64,000 nt of DNA from Marinoscillum furvescens DSM 4134. Its GTDB lineage: Bacteria > Bacteroidota > Bacteroidia > Cytophagales > Cyclobacteriaceae. The first letter of the stretch is position 1. Each line of letters opens with the position of its first letter. Positions 48,185-55,738 of this stretch are shown here, piece by piece. The stretch is from NCBI RefSeq assembly GCF_003386095.1, contig NZ_QREG01000005.1, forward strand, positions 22,948 through 86,947, in the 5' to 3' direction. A program made the translations under genes and the position numbers. The notes under the pieces were generated by a model, which saw nothing but the letters and a program-made list of their open reading frames with translations, had not been told where the DNA came from and ran no database searches.

Positions 48185-48793
48185 TTAAGATTTTGTCACA
48201 CCTTCGAGTACCTCTTTGATGTCTACACGCTTACCGTCTTTGTAAGAAACGATGAAGGCATCTTTCACGCCCATTTCGCGCAAGTACTTTTTAAAGGTAT
48301 CTGCCTCCCAGTAGTCACGGAAAGCACCTACAGTGAATTTATTGAGTTTGCCATCAGATTCCTGAGCGAAGTTTTTGGCGTTTTTGCCATACTTGCTGAG
48401 GTCTTTGTTTGAGTAAGCGCCAATCTGCACTTTGAAAACAACCCCAACGTTTTCGTTGATATTGCCCTGTTGCGCAGCGGCTGGCTTAGCGGCAGGCTTA
48501 GAGTTTGCTTCTGCAAGCTCATCACGAAGCTTGGCTACCTGAGTTTGATAAGAAGCGATCTGATCATCCTTGTCAGCTATTTTGTCATCTACTCCAGCTA
48601 GCTCATTTTTGAGACTAGCCACCTGACTTTTTAGTGACTTATTTTCTTCGATCAGCGTCTTATATTGCTCAGGTTCAAGCGCTTTGATTCGCTTTTTCCA
48701 TTCCTTTTTTTCTTTTTTTGACATCTGCGCGGTGGCTTCAAAGCCTACTGCAGCGAAAAAGATTAGAACGATTACTGTGACAAATCTTTTCAT
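48185..48793 (-). CDS. Exported coiled-coil protein with C-terminal SPOR domain
   Basis: 202 residues with a signal peptide (TVIVLIFFAAVGFEATAQ). Residues 30-105 are a coiled coil (KSLKSQVASLKNELAG, IASYQTQVAKLRDELAE). Residues about 120-190 fit a SPOR domain (VVFKVQIGAYSNKDL..., FTVGAFRDYWEADTFKKYL), which in other proteins binds denuded septal peptidoglycan. The division or cell-wall role is an inference. Confidence 0.8.
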   Translation of the reverse strand: MKRFVTVIVLIFFAAVGFEATAQMSKKEKKEWKKRIKALEPEQYKTLIEENKSLKSQVASLKNELAGVDDKIADKDDQIASYQTQVAKLRDELAEANSKPAAKPAAAQQGNINENVGVVFKVQIGAYSNKDLSKYGKNAKNFAQESDGKLNKFTVGAFRDYWEADTFKKYLREMGVKDAFIVSYKDGKRVDIKEVLEGVTKS

Positions 48794-48869
48794 TTTTTAA
48801 ACTATTGATTCATAAATATTTAACTACACAGGACTAAAGTACTAAAATAACTTTAAAAAAAGCAATTAT

Positions 48870-50273
48870 TTACTTTTTCAAACTCCCAATCATGTCTTCG
48901 GGTTTTACCCATTCGTCGAATTGCTCACTTGTGAGTAAATCCAAGGCGATGGCAGCTTCGCGGAGCGTAGTGCCTTCTTTGTGTGCCTTCTTGGCAATTT
49001 TGGCTGCGTTTTCGTAGCCTATGTGGGTGTTGAGGGCCGTGACTAGCATTAGAGAGTTTTCCAGCTTTTCTTTGATCACCGGATAGTTAGGCTCTATGCC
49101 TACGGCACAGTTGTCATTAAATGACTCACACGCATCGCCAATCAGACGAGCAGAAGTTAGCACATTATACACCATCATTGGCTTAAATACGTTGAGCTCA
49201 AACTGCCCATACATGCCTCCGGCACTTACTGCCACGTCATTACCCACTACCTGAGCACAAACCATAGTTAATGCTTCACATTGCGTAGGGTTTACTTTTC
49301 CTGGCATGATAGATGATCCCGGCTCATTTTCCGGAATGGTGATTTCACCAATACCACTTCTCGGCCCTGAGCACAGCATGCGGATGTCATTTCCTATTTT
49401 CATCAGACTTACGGCCAATTGTTTCAAGGCTCCATGGGTTTCTACCATGGCATCATGAGCAGCCAGTGCTTCAAACTTGTTTTCAGCGGTGATGAATGGA
49501 AGTCCTGAATTGTCTGCAATTTTCTTTGCAACAAGCTCTGAATAGCCTGCAGGTGTGTTTAGGCCTGTACCTACTGCCGTACCCCCCAGAGCTAGTTCGC
49601 TTAGGTGAGCAAAGGTGTTTTCCAGGGCTTTGAGGCCATGGTCTAGCTGTGATACGTAGCCAGAAAATTCCTGTCCCAGGCTGAGCGGCGTAGCATCCAT
49701 AAAGTGCGTGCGACCGATTTTTACTACGTCCTGGAATGCATCGGATTTAGCTTTGAGCGTGTCTCTAAGCTTTTTTACTTTCGGTATAGTCTCGGACACC
49801 AACAGCTTATAGGATGCTATGTGCATGGCAGTTGGGAAGGTGTCATTGGATGACTGGCTTTTATTTACATCATCGTTTGGATGCACAAATTTCTTTTCGT
49901 CTGTCAGTGAGCCACCATTGAGTACATGAGCGCGGTTAGCGATTACCTCATTGCAGTTCATGTTAGACTGGGTGCCAGAGCCTGTTTGCCATACTACCAG
50001 TGGAAATTGGTCGTCGTGTTTGCCCTCCAGGATTTCATCGCACACCTGAGCGATCAGGTCAGACTTTTGCTTATCAAGTACTCCTAGCTCCTGATTGGTC
50101 TGTGCTGCAGATTTTTTCAGGATGGCAAAGGCCTTGATGATCTCTAGAGGCATCTGCATGGTGCTGCCCCCTATTTTAAAGTTTTCTCGTGATCGCTGAG
50201 TCTGTGCTCCCCAGTATTTGTCTGCGGGTACTTTTACTTCCCCCATGGTATCGCGCTCGATCCTGAAATCCAT
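48870..50273 (-). CDS. fumC: Class II fumarate hydratase
   Basis: 467 residues from the ATG at 50273 ([28 protein letters not shown]), the universal FumC N terminus; an upstream frame extension to 50333 is rejected. [18 protein letters not shown] and the signature [13 protein letters not shown] are present. It hydrates fumarate to malate in the TCA cycle. Confidence 0.97.
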   Translation of the reverse strand: MDFRIERDTMGEVKVPADKYWGAQTQRSRENFKIGGSTMQMPLEIIKAFAILKKSAAQTNQELGVLDKQKSDLIAQVCDEILEGKHDDQFPLVVWQTGSGTQSNMNCNEVIANRAHVLNGGSLTDEKKFVHPNDDVNKSQSSNDTFPTAMHIASYKLLVSETIPKVKKLRDTLKAKSDAFQDVVKIGRTHFMDATPLSLGQEFSGYVSQLDHGLKALENTFAHLSELALGGTAVGTGLNTPAGYSELVAKKIADNSGLPFITAENKFEALAAHDAMVETHGALKQLAVSLMKIGNDIRMLCSGPRSGIGEITIPENEPGSSIMPGKVNPTQCEALTMVCAQVVGNDVAVSAGGMYGQFELNVFKPMMVYNVLTSARLIGDACESFNDNCAVGIEPNYPVIKEKLENSLMLVTALNTHIGYENAAKIAKKAHKEGTTLREAAIALDLLTSEQFDEWVKPEDMIGSLKK

Positions 50274-50371
50274 ATTGCTTTTGATATTTGAATGTTGAGA
50301 TGTAATGTGACGACACAAAAGTAATTCAAACACTCACATGCAGGGGAAAAAGTCATCAAAATCAAACCTAA

Positions 50372-50422
50372 TTGTCTAATTGGTGTTTTAGGTTTAGCTT
50401 TGTTGTTTAGAATGATTCTAAA
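50372..50422 (+). promoter_or_regulatory. Promoter and operator of the orphan response regulator gene
   Basis: TTGTCT (50372-50377), a 17-nt spacer and TAGCTTTG (50395-50402, exact TAnnTTTG) form a Bacteroidota-type promoter. Three bases downstream sits TTTAGAAT-G-ATTCTAAA (50406-50422), a perfect 8-1-8 dyad that would cover the transcription start. The arrangement fits repression by a metalloregulator. Confidence 0.65.
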
Positions 50423-50449
50423 TTATTCCGGATTCCCGAACAAAATTTG

Positions 50450-51088
50450 ATGAAAAAGATAAATGTTCTGATTTCAGATTTCCAGTTTCTTACCCGTGCG
50501 GGCCTGATACACCTGATTTCTGAAAGGGACGAATTTGAGTTGGTAGGTGTAGTAGATGGCGCGGAAGAGCTGATGACAAACGTACTGACCAATCACCCCG
50601 ATGTATTATTGATGGACTATCAGAGTAAAGATCCTGTGCTACAGTCTTTGCTTGGTCAGGTAGTCAAAGCCAATGCCACCAATGTGCTGATCATCACCAA
50701 TGAGGACAAGCGAGAGCACATAAAGCCGCTGATAGACATGGGCATCAAGGGCATTGTAACAAAGAAGTGTAGCCAAAATGAGATCCTCAACGCCATAGAA
50801 TCTGTCTCCAAAAATAGTAGGTTTTACTGCAATCGCATACTAGACCTACTCATAGACGACAGCCAGGACAAGGCAGAGGACTGTGAGCCTACAGATCTCT
50901 CTCCACGAGAATATGAAGTGCTTCAGCTCATTACCAAGGGCCACAAAACAGCCCAAATAGCCGATGAGCTAAACGTAAGTGTGCATACGATCAATTCACA
51001 CCGTAAGAACATATTGAAGAAGCTCAATTTGAAATCTCCTACGGAACTCATTGTATATGCGCTGGAGACTGGTTTGGTCAAAGCCTAG
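50450..51088 (+). CDS. Orphan NarL/LuxR-family response regulator
   Basis: 212 residues from the ATG at 50450. The receiver domain has Asp10, phospho-acceptor Asp56 (LLMDYQSKD), Thr83 and Lys105; the second acidic residue usually paired with Asp10 is Ser9. The C terminus (about 150-212) is a GerE-type helix-turn-helix: LSPREYEVLQLITKG, TAQIADELNVSVHTINSHRK. No histidine kinase is nearby. Its promoter carries the same operator as the iron-uptake genes, and it lies 66 bp upstream of feoA. A role in the iron island is inference. Confidence 0.88.
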   Translation: MKKINVLISDFQFLTRAGLIHLISERDEFELVGVVDGAEELMTNVLTNHPDVLLMDYQSKDPVLQSLLGQVVKANATNVLIITNEDKREHIKPLIDMGIKGIVTKKCSQNEILNAIESVSKNSRFYCNRILDLLIDDSQDKAEDCEPTDLSPREYEVLQLITKGHKTAQIADELNVSVHTINSHRKNILKKLNLKSPTELIVYALETGLVKA

Positions 51089-51114
51089 TCCATTTTTTTC
51101 ACCAGAAGTAGCTA

Positions 51115-51146
51115 TTGCCATTGCTGGTGGTCATTCTTTACATTTG
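51115..51146 (+). promoter_or_regulatory. Possible internal promoter of feoAB
   Basis: TTGCCA (51115-51120), 18-nt spacer, TACATTTG (51139-51146, exact TAnnTTTG) just upstream of the feoA ATG at 51154. The sequence before TTGCCA, GTAGCTATTG, is shared with the promoter of the microprotein operon at 53563. No TTTAGA dyad is seen here. Confidence 0.4.
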
Positions 51147-51153
51147 CAGCTGC

Positions 51154-51375
51154 ATGATAACGCTCGATTCACTAGAAATTAATCAAAAGGTAAAGGTTAA
51201 AAGTCTGGTCCAAAATGGACTGACCTCAAAGCTCGTGGACATGGGAATCTACCCGGGTAAAGACATTCACGTGGCATTTCGTGCTCCGTTTGGTGGGCCA
51301 ATCGCAGTGGACCTTGATGGTTATACCCTTTCTTTGCGACGTGAAGAAGCTTCCCTTGTAGAAGTAGAGCTTTGA
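51154..51375 (+). CDS. feoA: Ferrous iron transport protein A
   Basis: 73 residues from the ATG at 51154 (MITLDSLEINQKVKVKSL); an upstream frame is rejected because its extra residues are unlike FeoA. The SH3-like FeoA fold is visible, with LVDMGIYPGKDIHVAFRAPFGGPIAV. It is a cytosolic partner of FeoB, whose start lies 29 bp downstream. Confidence 0.92.
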   Translation: MITLDSLEINQKVKVKSLVQNGLTSKLVDMGIYPGKDIHVAFRAPFGGPIAVDLDGYTLSLRREEASLVEVEL

Positions 51376-51404
51376 TCTATTTTGTTCCATACAAGCGCAC
51401 ATCC

Positions 51405-53369
51405 ATGAAGATAGCATTGGTTGGCAACCCCAACTCAGGAAAGACATCTGTATTCAATCAGCTTACTGGCCTCAACCAGAAAGTAGGCAATTTCCCCGGA
51501 GTAACGGTGGACAAAAAAGTGGGCTATTTGAAACATGAAAATGTCAGCCATGAGTTGATAGACCTGCCGGGTATCTACTCGCTCTACCCCAAAACCCAGG
51601 ATGAAGAGGTCGTTTATGACATACTCAGAAATCCTGATCATGCAGACTATCCGGATCGCATACTCGTGGTGGTGGATGCCTCCAACCTGGAGCGTAACCT
51701 TCTTCTGTTTACTCAGGTAATGGATCTGGGAGTGCCCGTAACTATGGCTCTCAATATGACAGATGTGGCAGACCGAAAGGGACTAGTCATAGATACACAA
51801 AAGCTATCTGAAGTACTTGGCGGTATCAAAATAGTGCCGATTATCGCTCGGACCGGAGAGGGTATGGAGGTGCTTATGGAAGAAGTCATCCATGATGCAC
51901 CGCCTGTTGCTAGCGAGCCCTTTTTAGGAGGGGAGTTTGACAAAGGTCAATTTCTGATCGATAATGTTGATGAGCGCAAGGCTCGAGTAGAAAACAGATA
52001 TAAAAAGATACGTCAGCTGCTGACTTTTGTACTGAAGCAAAAGCCGGTGAGTGGCTCCATTGTAGAGCGTCATCGAAAAGTAGACAAGTTTTTGACACAT
52101 CCGGTGTTTGGTTATCTGGTTTTTTTGGGAGTGCTCCTTGTGATCTTTCAGGCGATATTTGCCTGGGCCGAATGGCCTATGGATCTGATCGACACACTGT
52201 TTTTGTCAGCAAGCGCCTGGGTGCAGGATGCGTTACCTCCGGGTGTTTTTACAGACTTGTTGGCAGAAGGGATTATACCAGGGCTCGGAGGTGTGGTGAT
52301 TTTTATTCCACAGATCACACTGCTTTTTGCATTTATCTTCATCCTGGAAGAGACCGGATACATGAGCCGTGTGGTGTTTATACTCGACCGGTTTATGAGG
52401 CCTTTTGGGCTCAATGGCCGGAGTGTGGTGCCGCTGATCTCAGGTGTAGCCTGTGCCATACCGGCCATCATGGCTACACGTACCATAGACAATTGGAAAG
52501 AGCGACTCATTACCATCATGGTGACGCCACTGATGAGCTGCTCAGCCAGACTACCGGTCTATACACTACTCATCGCTTTGGTAGTACCAGACCAATACAT
52601 TGGTCCGTTTAACCTCAAAGGGCTTGTACTGCTGGGCCTATATCTGATCGGTCTGGTAGCGGCTCTGCTGGCAGCACTGGTATCCAAGTGGATAGTCAAA
52701 AGCCAGCAGAAGAGCTTTTTGGTTATGGAGCTCCCACTCTACAAGATGCCCCGCTGGAACAACCTGGTGATTACCCTTTGGGAAAAGGTGAGATTGTTTG
52801 TGTTTGATGCAGGAAAAGTCATATTTAGCATCTCGATCATCTTATGGGTGCTGGCATCGTATGGTCCTGGTGACCGCATAGAAGAGGCTGTCAGCCAAAT
52901 ACCTAAACCCACTACTGAAGCTGAGGTGCCGGATTATGAGAAAGAAGTATCCTCTGTGGCACTTGCCAACTCCTATATAGGTATAGTAGGGCATGCTATA
53001 GAGCCGGCCATCCGTCCTTTAGGGTATAACTGGCAGATAGGCATTGCTCTGATCACCTCCTTTGCGGCACGTGAGGTATTCGTAGGTTCTATGGCGACTA
53101 TATATAGTATAGGCGAGGATTTTGACTCAGAAGAAACCCTCATTCAGCGCATGCGGAATGAAACCAACCGGCTGACAGGTGAGCCTGTGTATACACTGGC
53201 GTCTGGATTGTCACTGATGATTTTCTATGCATTTGCCATGCAGTGTATGAGTACCCTGGCAATCGTGCTGCGTGAAACTAAAAACTGGAAATATCCATTT
53301 ATACAGCTAGTATACATGACGGGGCTTGCCTATGTAGCAGCCCTCATCACTTATCAATTACTCAGCTAA
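51405..53369 (+). CDS. feoB: Ferrous iron transporter B
   Basis: 654 residues from the ATG at 51405 (MKIALVGNPNSGKTSVF), where the G1 motif begins. G3 is DLPGIYSLYP and G4 ALNMTDV. The membrane part has duplicated Gate regions (VVPLISGVACAIPAIMATRT, SCSARLPVYTLLI, FAAREVFVGSMATIYS) with the conserved Cys of Fe(II) passage. It imports ferrous iron across the inner membrane with FeoA. Its stop (TAATG) overlaps the next start by one base. Confidence 0.96.
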   Translation: MKIALVGNPNSGKTSVFNQLTGLNQKVGNFPGVTVDKKVGYLKHENVSHELIDLPGIYSLYPKTQDEEVVYDILRNPDHADYPDRILVVVDASNLERNLLLFTQVMDLGVPVTMALNMTDVADRKGLVIDTQKLSEVLGGIKIVPIIARTGEGMEVLMEEVIHDAPPVASEPFLGGEFDKGQFLIDNVDERKARVENRYKKIRQLLTFVLKQKPVSGSIVERHRKVDKFLTHPVFGYLVFLGVLLVIFQAIFAWAEWPMDLIDTLFLSASAWVQDALPPGVFTDLLAEGIIPGLGGVVIFIPQITLLFAFIFILEETGYMSRVVFILDRFMRPFGLNGRSVVPLISGVACAIPAIMATRTIDNWKERLITIMVTPLMSCSARLPVYTLLIALVVPDQYIGPFNLKGLVLLGLYLIGLVAALLAALVSKWIVKSQQKSFLVMELPLYKMPRWNNLVITLWEKVRLFVFDAGKVIFSISIILWVLASYGPGDRIEEAVSQIPKPTTEAEVPDYEKEVSSVALANSYIGIVGHAIEPAIRPLGYNWQIGIALITSFAAREVFVGSMATIYSIGEDFDSEETLIQRMRNETNRLTGEPVYTLASGLSLMIFYAFAMQCMSTLAIVLRETKNWKYPFIQLVYMTGLAYVAALITYQLLS

Positions 53370-53512
53370 TGATACAATTCATTCTTGTGGCGGCCCTCGC
53401 TATAGGAGCTGCATTTTTTCTAGGACGCAAAATCTTCAATCTGGTGCGCGGCACTGACCAGCCGGGCTGTGAAAAGTGTGCGGCCAACGAAGTTGCTCGT
53501 AAGCGCGCTTAG
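53369..53512 (+). CDS. FeoB-associated Cys-rich membrane microprotein
   Basis: 47 residues, ATG at 53369 overlapping the feoB stop by one base. One membrane segment (FILVAALAIGAAFFLGR) is followed by a basic/cysteine tail with CEKC. This is the typical single-helix FeoB-associated Cys-rich protein of Bacteroidota and Firmicutes, sometimes compared to FeoC. It probably assists FeoB. Confidence 0.85.
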   Translation: MIQFILVAALAIGAAFFLGRKIFNLVRGTDQPGCEKCAANEVARKRA

Positions 53513-53521
53513 GGCTTTCAC

Positions 53522-53613
53522 TCACTAGTTCTAGTGATATAAATTTTACCTATAGGTAGCTATTGTACCCTAGCTTGCAAAGAGCGAATTTTGCTATTAA
53601 GAATTATTCTAAA
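53522..53613 (+). promoter_or_regulatory. Promoter, upstream dyad and operator of the Cys/Lys microprotein operon
   Basis: CACTAG-TT-CTAGTG (53522-53535, perfect dyad), then TTGTAC (53563-53568), 17-nt spacer, GAATTTTG (53586-53593) and the operator TTAAGAAT-T-ATTCTAAA (53597-53613, one mismatch in the dyad). The operator ends three bases before the ATG at 53617. Confidence 0.6.
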
Positions 53614-53616
53614 TAA

Positions 53617-53766
53617 ATGATTCACGATACATCAGATCAGGAGCAGCAGTTTTTTCATCCATTGGATGGTAAAAGTGCTATGGAGCAGGGAGAATGCGTC
53701 TTTAAGAAGTGCTGTAAAAAGTACAAGAAGAAAGGTCGTCATTGTAAGAAGTGTCCTAAAATATGA
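53617..53766 (+). CDS. Cys/Lys-rich metal-binding-like microprotein
   Basis: 49 residues, ATG at 53617. The N-terminal half is acidic (DTSDQEQQFF). The C-terminal half has C27 V F K K C C K K Y and later H42, C43 and C46 among lysines, a C-x4-CC-x9-C-x2-C pattern. No family is recognised. The five cysteines with a preceding His suggest binding of iron, zinc or an Fe-S cluster, but this is inference. Its ATGA overlap with the next gene means they are translated together, and the preceding operator means they are metal-regulated. Confidence 0.75.
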   Translation: MIHDTSDQEQQFFHPLDGKSAMEQGECVFKKCCKKYKKKGRHCKKCPKI

Positions 53767-54113
53767 GTCAGGTAACTAGCGATTCACAACAACTTTTATT
53801 CGAAACAAGTCATAGCTCACTGCATCAGTGCGATGAGCTGGAGCGCTATATCCTTCAATTCAAAGGAGATTCTATTCATTTTAGAGCCTGTGAGCTCATT
53901 ACGTTCAAACGTAAAGTCCAGAAGATAGACCTGGTGAAGCTGCTTGACTCTGAGACTCCTGATGTAGAGATCGTACACATGCCACACTGTGATCGCATCT
54001 TTGCTTTTACCATAGAAGACGTGCTGGAGCTCAAAGAGCTGTTTGCTGGCGCTTTTACCATGCTGGAACTCAACAGCATGATTCACCGTCAGTTGGTTCG
54101 AAGACCCTTCTAG
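53763..54113 (+). CDS. DUF6686-like small protein, first copy
   Basis: 116 residues, overlapping the microprotein by four bases. No membrane segment. The pattern L-x-F-E-T-S-H-S-S-L-H-Q-C-D-E-L and Y-I-L-Q-F is similar in layout to the protein at 55253 (C-K-S-C, Y-S-L), so the two look like distant paralogues; here the second Cys of the motif is lost. The resemblance to the Bacteroidota DUF6686 family is tentative. Ferritin follows 136 bp later. Confidence 0.7.
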   Translation: MSQVTSDSQQLLFETSHSSLHQCDELERYILQFKGDSIHFRACELITFKRKVQKIDLVKLLDSETPDVEIVHMPHCDRIFAFTIEDVLELKELFAGAFTMLELNSMIHRQLVRRPF

Positions 54114-54193
54114 TCTTTACTTAGACTTATTACAAATTGACTTTTGATCCTGCCCGTGATCAACTTTTGTTTTTCTTTTGTGGTTACTAAGTA

Positions 54194-54225
54194 GGGACGG
54201 ATAGTCCCATTTTGGCGAGATGCCA
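54194..54225 (+). promoter_or_regulatory. Two small hairpins upstream of the ferritin gene
   Basis: GGGAC (54194-54198) with GTCCC (54204-54208), then TGGC-GAGAT-GCCA (54213-54225), between the DUF6686-like gene and the ferritin ATG. They could be a 5' leader structure of the ferritin transcript. No TTTAGA dyad is visible here. Confidence 0.3.
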
Positions 54226-54249
54226 CTATAATTTGAAAAGCAAAAAGTA

Positions 54250-54783
54250 ATGAAAGACATACTCAGAAGACATTCAGTACTCAAAGACGAGGTAGTAGAT
54301 ATTATCAACAAACAGGTACAAATGGAAGCCCAGTCATCTGCGGCTTACCTGGCAATGGCTGCCTGGTGCGATGTGCGCGGCTATGACAACTGTGCGGAGT
54401 TTTTCTTTAAGCAGTCTGATCAGGAGCGTGAGCATCAGATGAAGTTTTTCAAGTATCTGGTAGACATGGAGTGTGATGCTATCTCACCTGCAGTGGGAGA
54501 GTCTCAGCATGAGTTTGAAAAGCTGAGAAGTGTATTTGAAAAAGCATTGGAAATGGAAATCGCCGTTACTGATTCGATCCACGACATGGTGCGCCTTTGC
54601 CGCAAGGTAGGTGATCTGGCTACAGAAGAATTCCTAAGATGGTTTGTACAGGAGCAAATCGAAGAGGAATATGTGTCGCGTAGATGCCTGGAGCTGTTTG
54701 ACGTGCTCGGTGAAGACAAGATTGCGCTTGGTATGATCGAAGAGCGCATCCTGGATGTGAAATACGATGCAGCCGAAGGCTGA
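54250..54783 (+). CDS. ftnA: Ferritin
   Basis: 177 residues, a four-helix ferritin. QMEAQSSAAYLAMAAW (helix A, ferroxidase Glu near 28), DQEREHQMKFFKYL (Glu61-x-x-His64, helix B) and FVQEQIEEEYVSRRC (helix D) carry the iron-oxidation site. It stores Fe(III) as a cytosolic 24-mer. It belongs to the iron island but has no TTTAGA operator of its own that I can see. Confidence 0.95.
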   Translation: MKDILRRHSVLKDEVVDIINKQVQMEAQSSAAYLAMAAWCDVRGYDNCAEFFFKQSDQEREHQMKFFKYLVDMECDAISPAVGESQHEFEKLRSVFEKALEMEIAVTDSIHDMVRLCRKVGDLATEEFLRWFVQEQIEEEYVSRRCLELFDVLGEDKIALGMIEERILDVKYDAAEG

Positions 54784-54807
54784 TTACAAGTAAAGATTAG
54801 ATTTTAG

Positions 54808-54841
54808 AAAAAGGAGAGCTGGCAACGGTTCTCCTTTTTTT
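54808..54841 (+). terminator. Terminator of the ferritin transcript
   Basis: AAAAAGGAGA (54808-54817) pairs with TCTCCTTTTT (54830-54839), followed by further T residues. Confidence 0.85.
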
Positions 54842-54882
54842 ATTGCCTCCTTTTTTGCGTACCAGGACACAATTTTTAGCTG

Positions 54883-54900
54883 AGCCCCTTTCGGGGCTTT
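54883..54900 (+). terminator. Second terminator-like hairpin
   Basis: AGCCCC-TTTC-GGGGCT (54883-54898) followed by TT. It precedes the dyad CACTACTCCTAGTC at 54901. Confidence 0.6.
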
Positions 54901-54990
54901 CACTACTCCTAGTCACCCCTCCCTACCTTTAGCCATCAAAATTCCCCTACAACTGGCGATTGACAGCAGGCATTATTCTCCTCACTTTTG
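54901..54990 (+). promoter_or_regulatory. Promoter with upstream dyad before a small ORF
   Basis: CACTACTCCTAGTC (54901-54914), then GCGA-TTGACA (TTGACA 54960-54965), 17-nt spacer and CACTTTTG (54983-54990). The sequence after it, CTGTAAATAATTGATAAC, resembles a half operator. The hexamer, spacer and last box are nearly those of the promoters at 55665 and 62440. Confidence 0.6.
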
Positions 54991-55014
54991 TACTGTAAAT
55001 AATTGATAACGGCC

Positions 55015-55173
55015 ATGCAGGACATTTCAGCATTCGATCGGTTTTTTTCAGAGCTTCACCAGAAAGGCACAGCCGAGCAAAAACAGCTAGAGCTAACCAA
55101 AGCAATAAAAAAGAGTAATTGCCCCTACCTAATCCACAGACTCAAAGACCTTCAAAAGGCCAATGCTCGCTAA
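55015..55173 (+). CDS. Small helical protein of unknown function
   Basis: 52 residues, ATG at 55015 just after a good promoter. Mostly alpha-helical and charged (FDRFFSELHQKGTAEQKQ, LIHRLKDLQKANAR), with one Cys (SNCPYL). No family is recognised. The island promoter in front of it supports real expression. Confidence 0.6.
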   Translation: MQDISAFDRFFSELHQKGTAEQKQLELTKAIKKSNCPYLIHRLKDLQKANAR

Positions 55174-55201
55174 TTGGAGTTCATTTTAGTTAAACCGCAA
55201 G

Positions 55202-55233
55202 CCCTCAGGGGGCGCAATAGGCGTCCCCGTGAG
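55202..55233 (+). other. Imperfect stem-loop upstream of the second DUF6686-like gene
   Basis: CCTCAGGGGGCGC pairs with GCGTCCCCGTGAGG allowing single bulges. It may attenuate or stabilise the message between the small gene at 55015 and the gene at 55253. It has no T-tract. Confidence 0.35.
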
Positions 55234-55252
55234 GCACAAACTTTACCAAATT

Positions 55253-55597
55253 ATGTGTGCTATCGGTGATCAGTGTGAATTGGTATCTACCTCTAAAAGT
55301 ATCGTGTATTGGTGCAAAAGCTGTGCATGCTACTCACTCGTGCATGGTTCAGCTTCGGTGGTTTTCTCTTCGGGTGAGCTGGTGAGCTTTCAAAGCTTGT
55401 TGCAGTCATTAAGGCCTGAAGACTTTAATCGACAGACACCAGATGGGTTGAAGGTTTTGCTAAAGAACCAGTCCAGCAGCGTGGGGCTATTGCTTTTGCC
55501 TGAGGAAGTAAATGCAATCATACAACTGCTTAGTAATGCATTACTGGTTCGTGAGGCCATGGCGCTCATGACCCCTGATATCCCTAAGAATAACTAG
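55253..55597 (+). CDS. DUF6686-like small protein, second copy
   Basis: 114 residues from the ATG at 55253 (MCAIGDQCELV); a GTG eight codons upstream is possible. The core is SIVYWCKSCACYSLVHG, a CxxC inside a beta-hairpin, and a later SVGLLLLPEEVNAIIQLL helix. It resembles the protein at 53763 and, tentatively, the DUF6686 family. Cytosolic; a metal or cluster site at the CxxC is possible. Confidence 0.65.
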   Translation: MCAIGDQCELVSTSKSIVYWCKSCACYSLVHGSASVVFSSGELVSFQSLLQSLRPEDFNRQTPDGLKVLLKNQSSSVGLLLLPEEVNAIIQLLSNALLVREAMALMTPDIPKNN

Positions 55598-55720
55598 GGG
55601 TCCATCCCTAGAAATAGTGAAACTACCTAACACTAGTGATGACCAAAACCCTGATAACTAGCGATTGACATATCGCCACGGTCGTTTCACTTTTGCATCG
55701 CTGTTTAGAAATGATCTAAA
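55594..55720 (+). promoter_or_regulatory. Promoter and operator of the xus-like operon
   Basis: Hairpin CTAGGG (55594-55599)/CCCTAG (55606-55611), half-dyad ACACTAGTGATG (about 55630-55641), core promoter GCGA-TTGACA (TTGACA 55665-55670), 17-nt spacer and CACTTTTG (55688-55695), then the operator TTTAGAAA-T-GATCTAAA (55704-55720). The operator sits 18 bp before the TonB receptor ATG at 55739. Confidence 0.65.
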
Positions 55721-55738
55721 TAACGACTTCAATTCCCT

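Noticed and set aside
51372-51404. feoB start at TTG 51372 overlapping feoA
   Set aside because: The extra residues (IYFVPYKRTS) are unlike FeoB; the G1 motif begins directly after the ATG at 51405.
52172-52612. 146-residue plus frame inside feoB
   Set aside because: Different frame of a well conserved transporter; Arg/His/Cys-rich and without family character.
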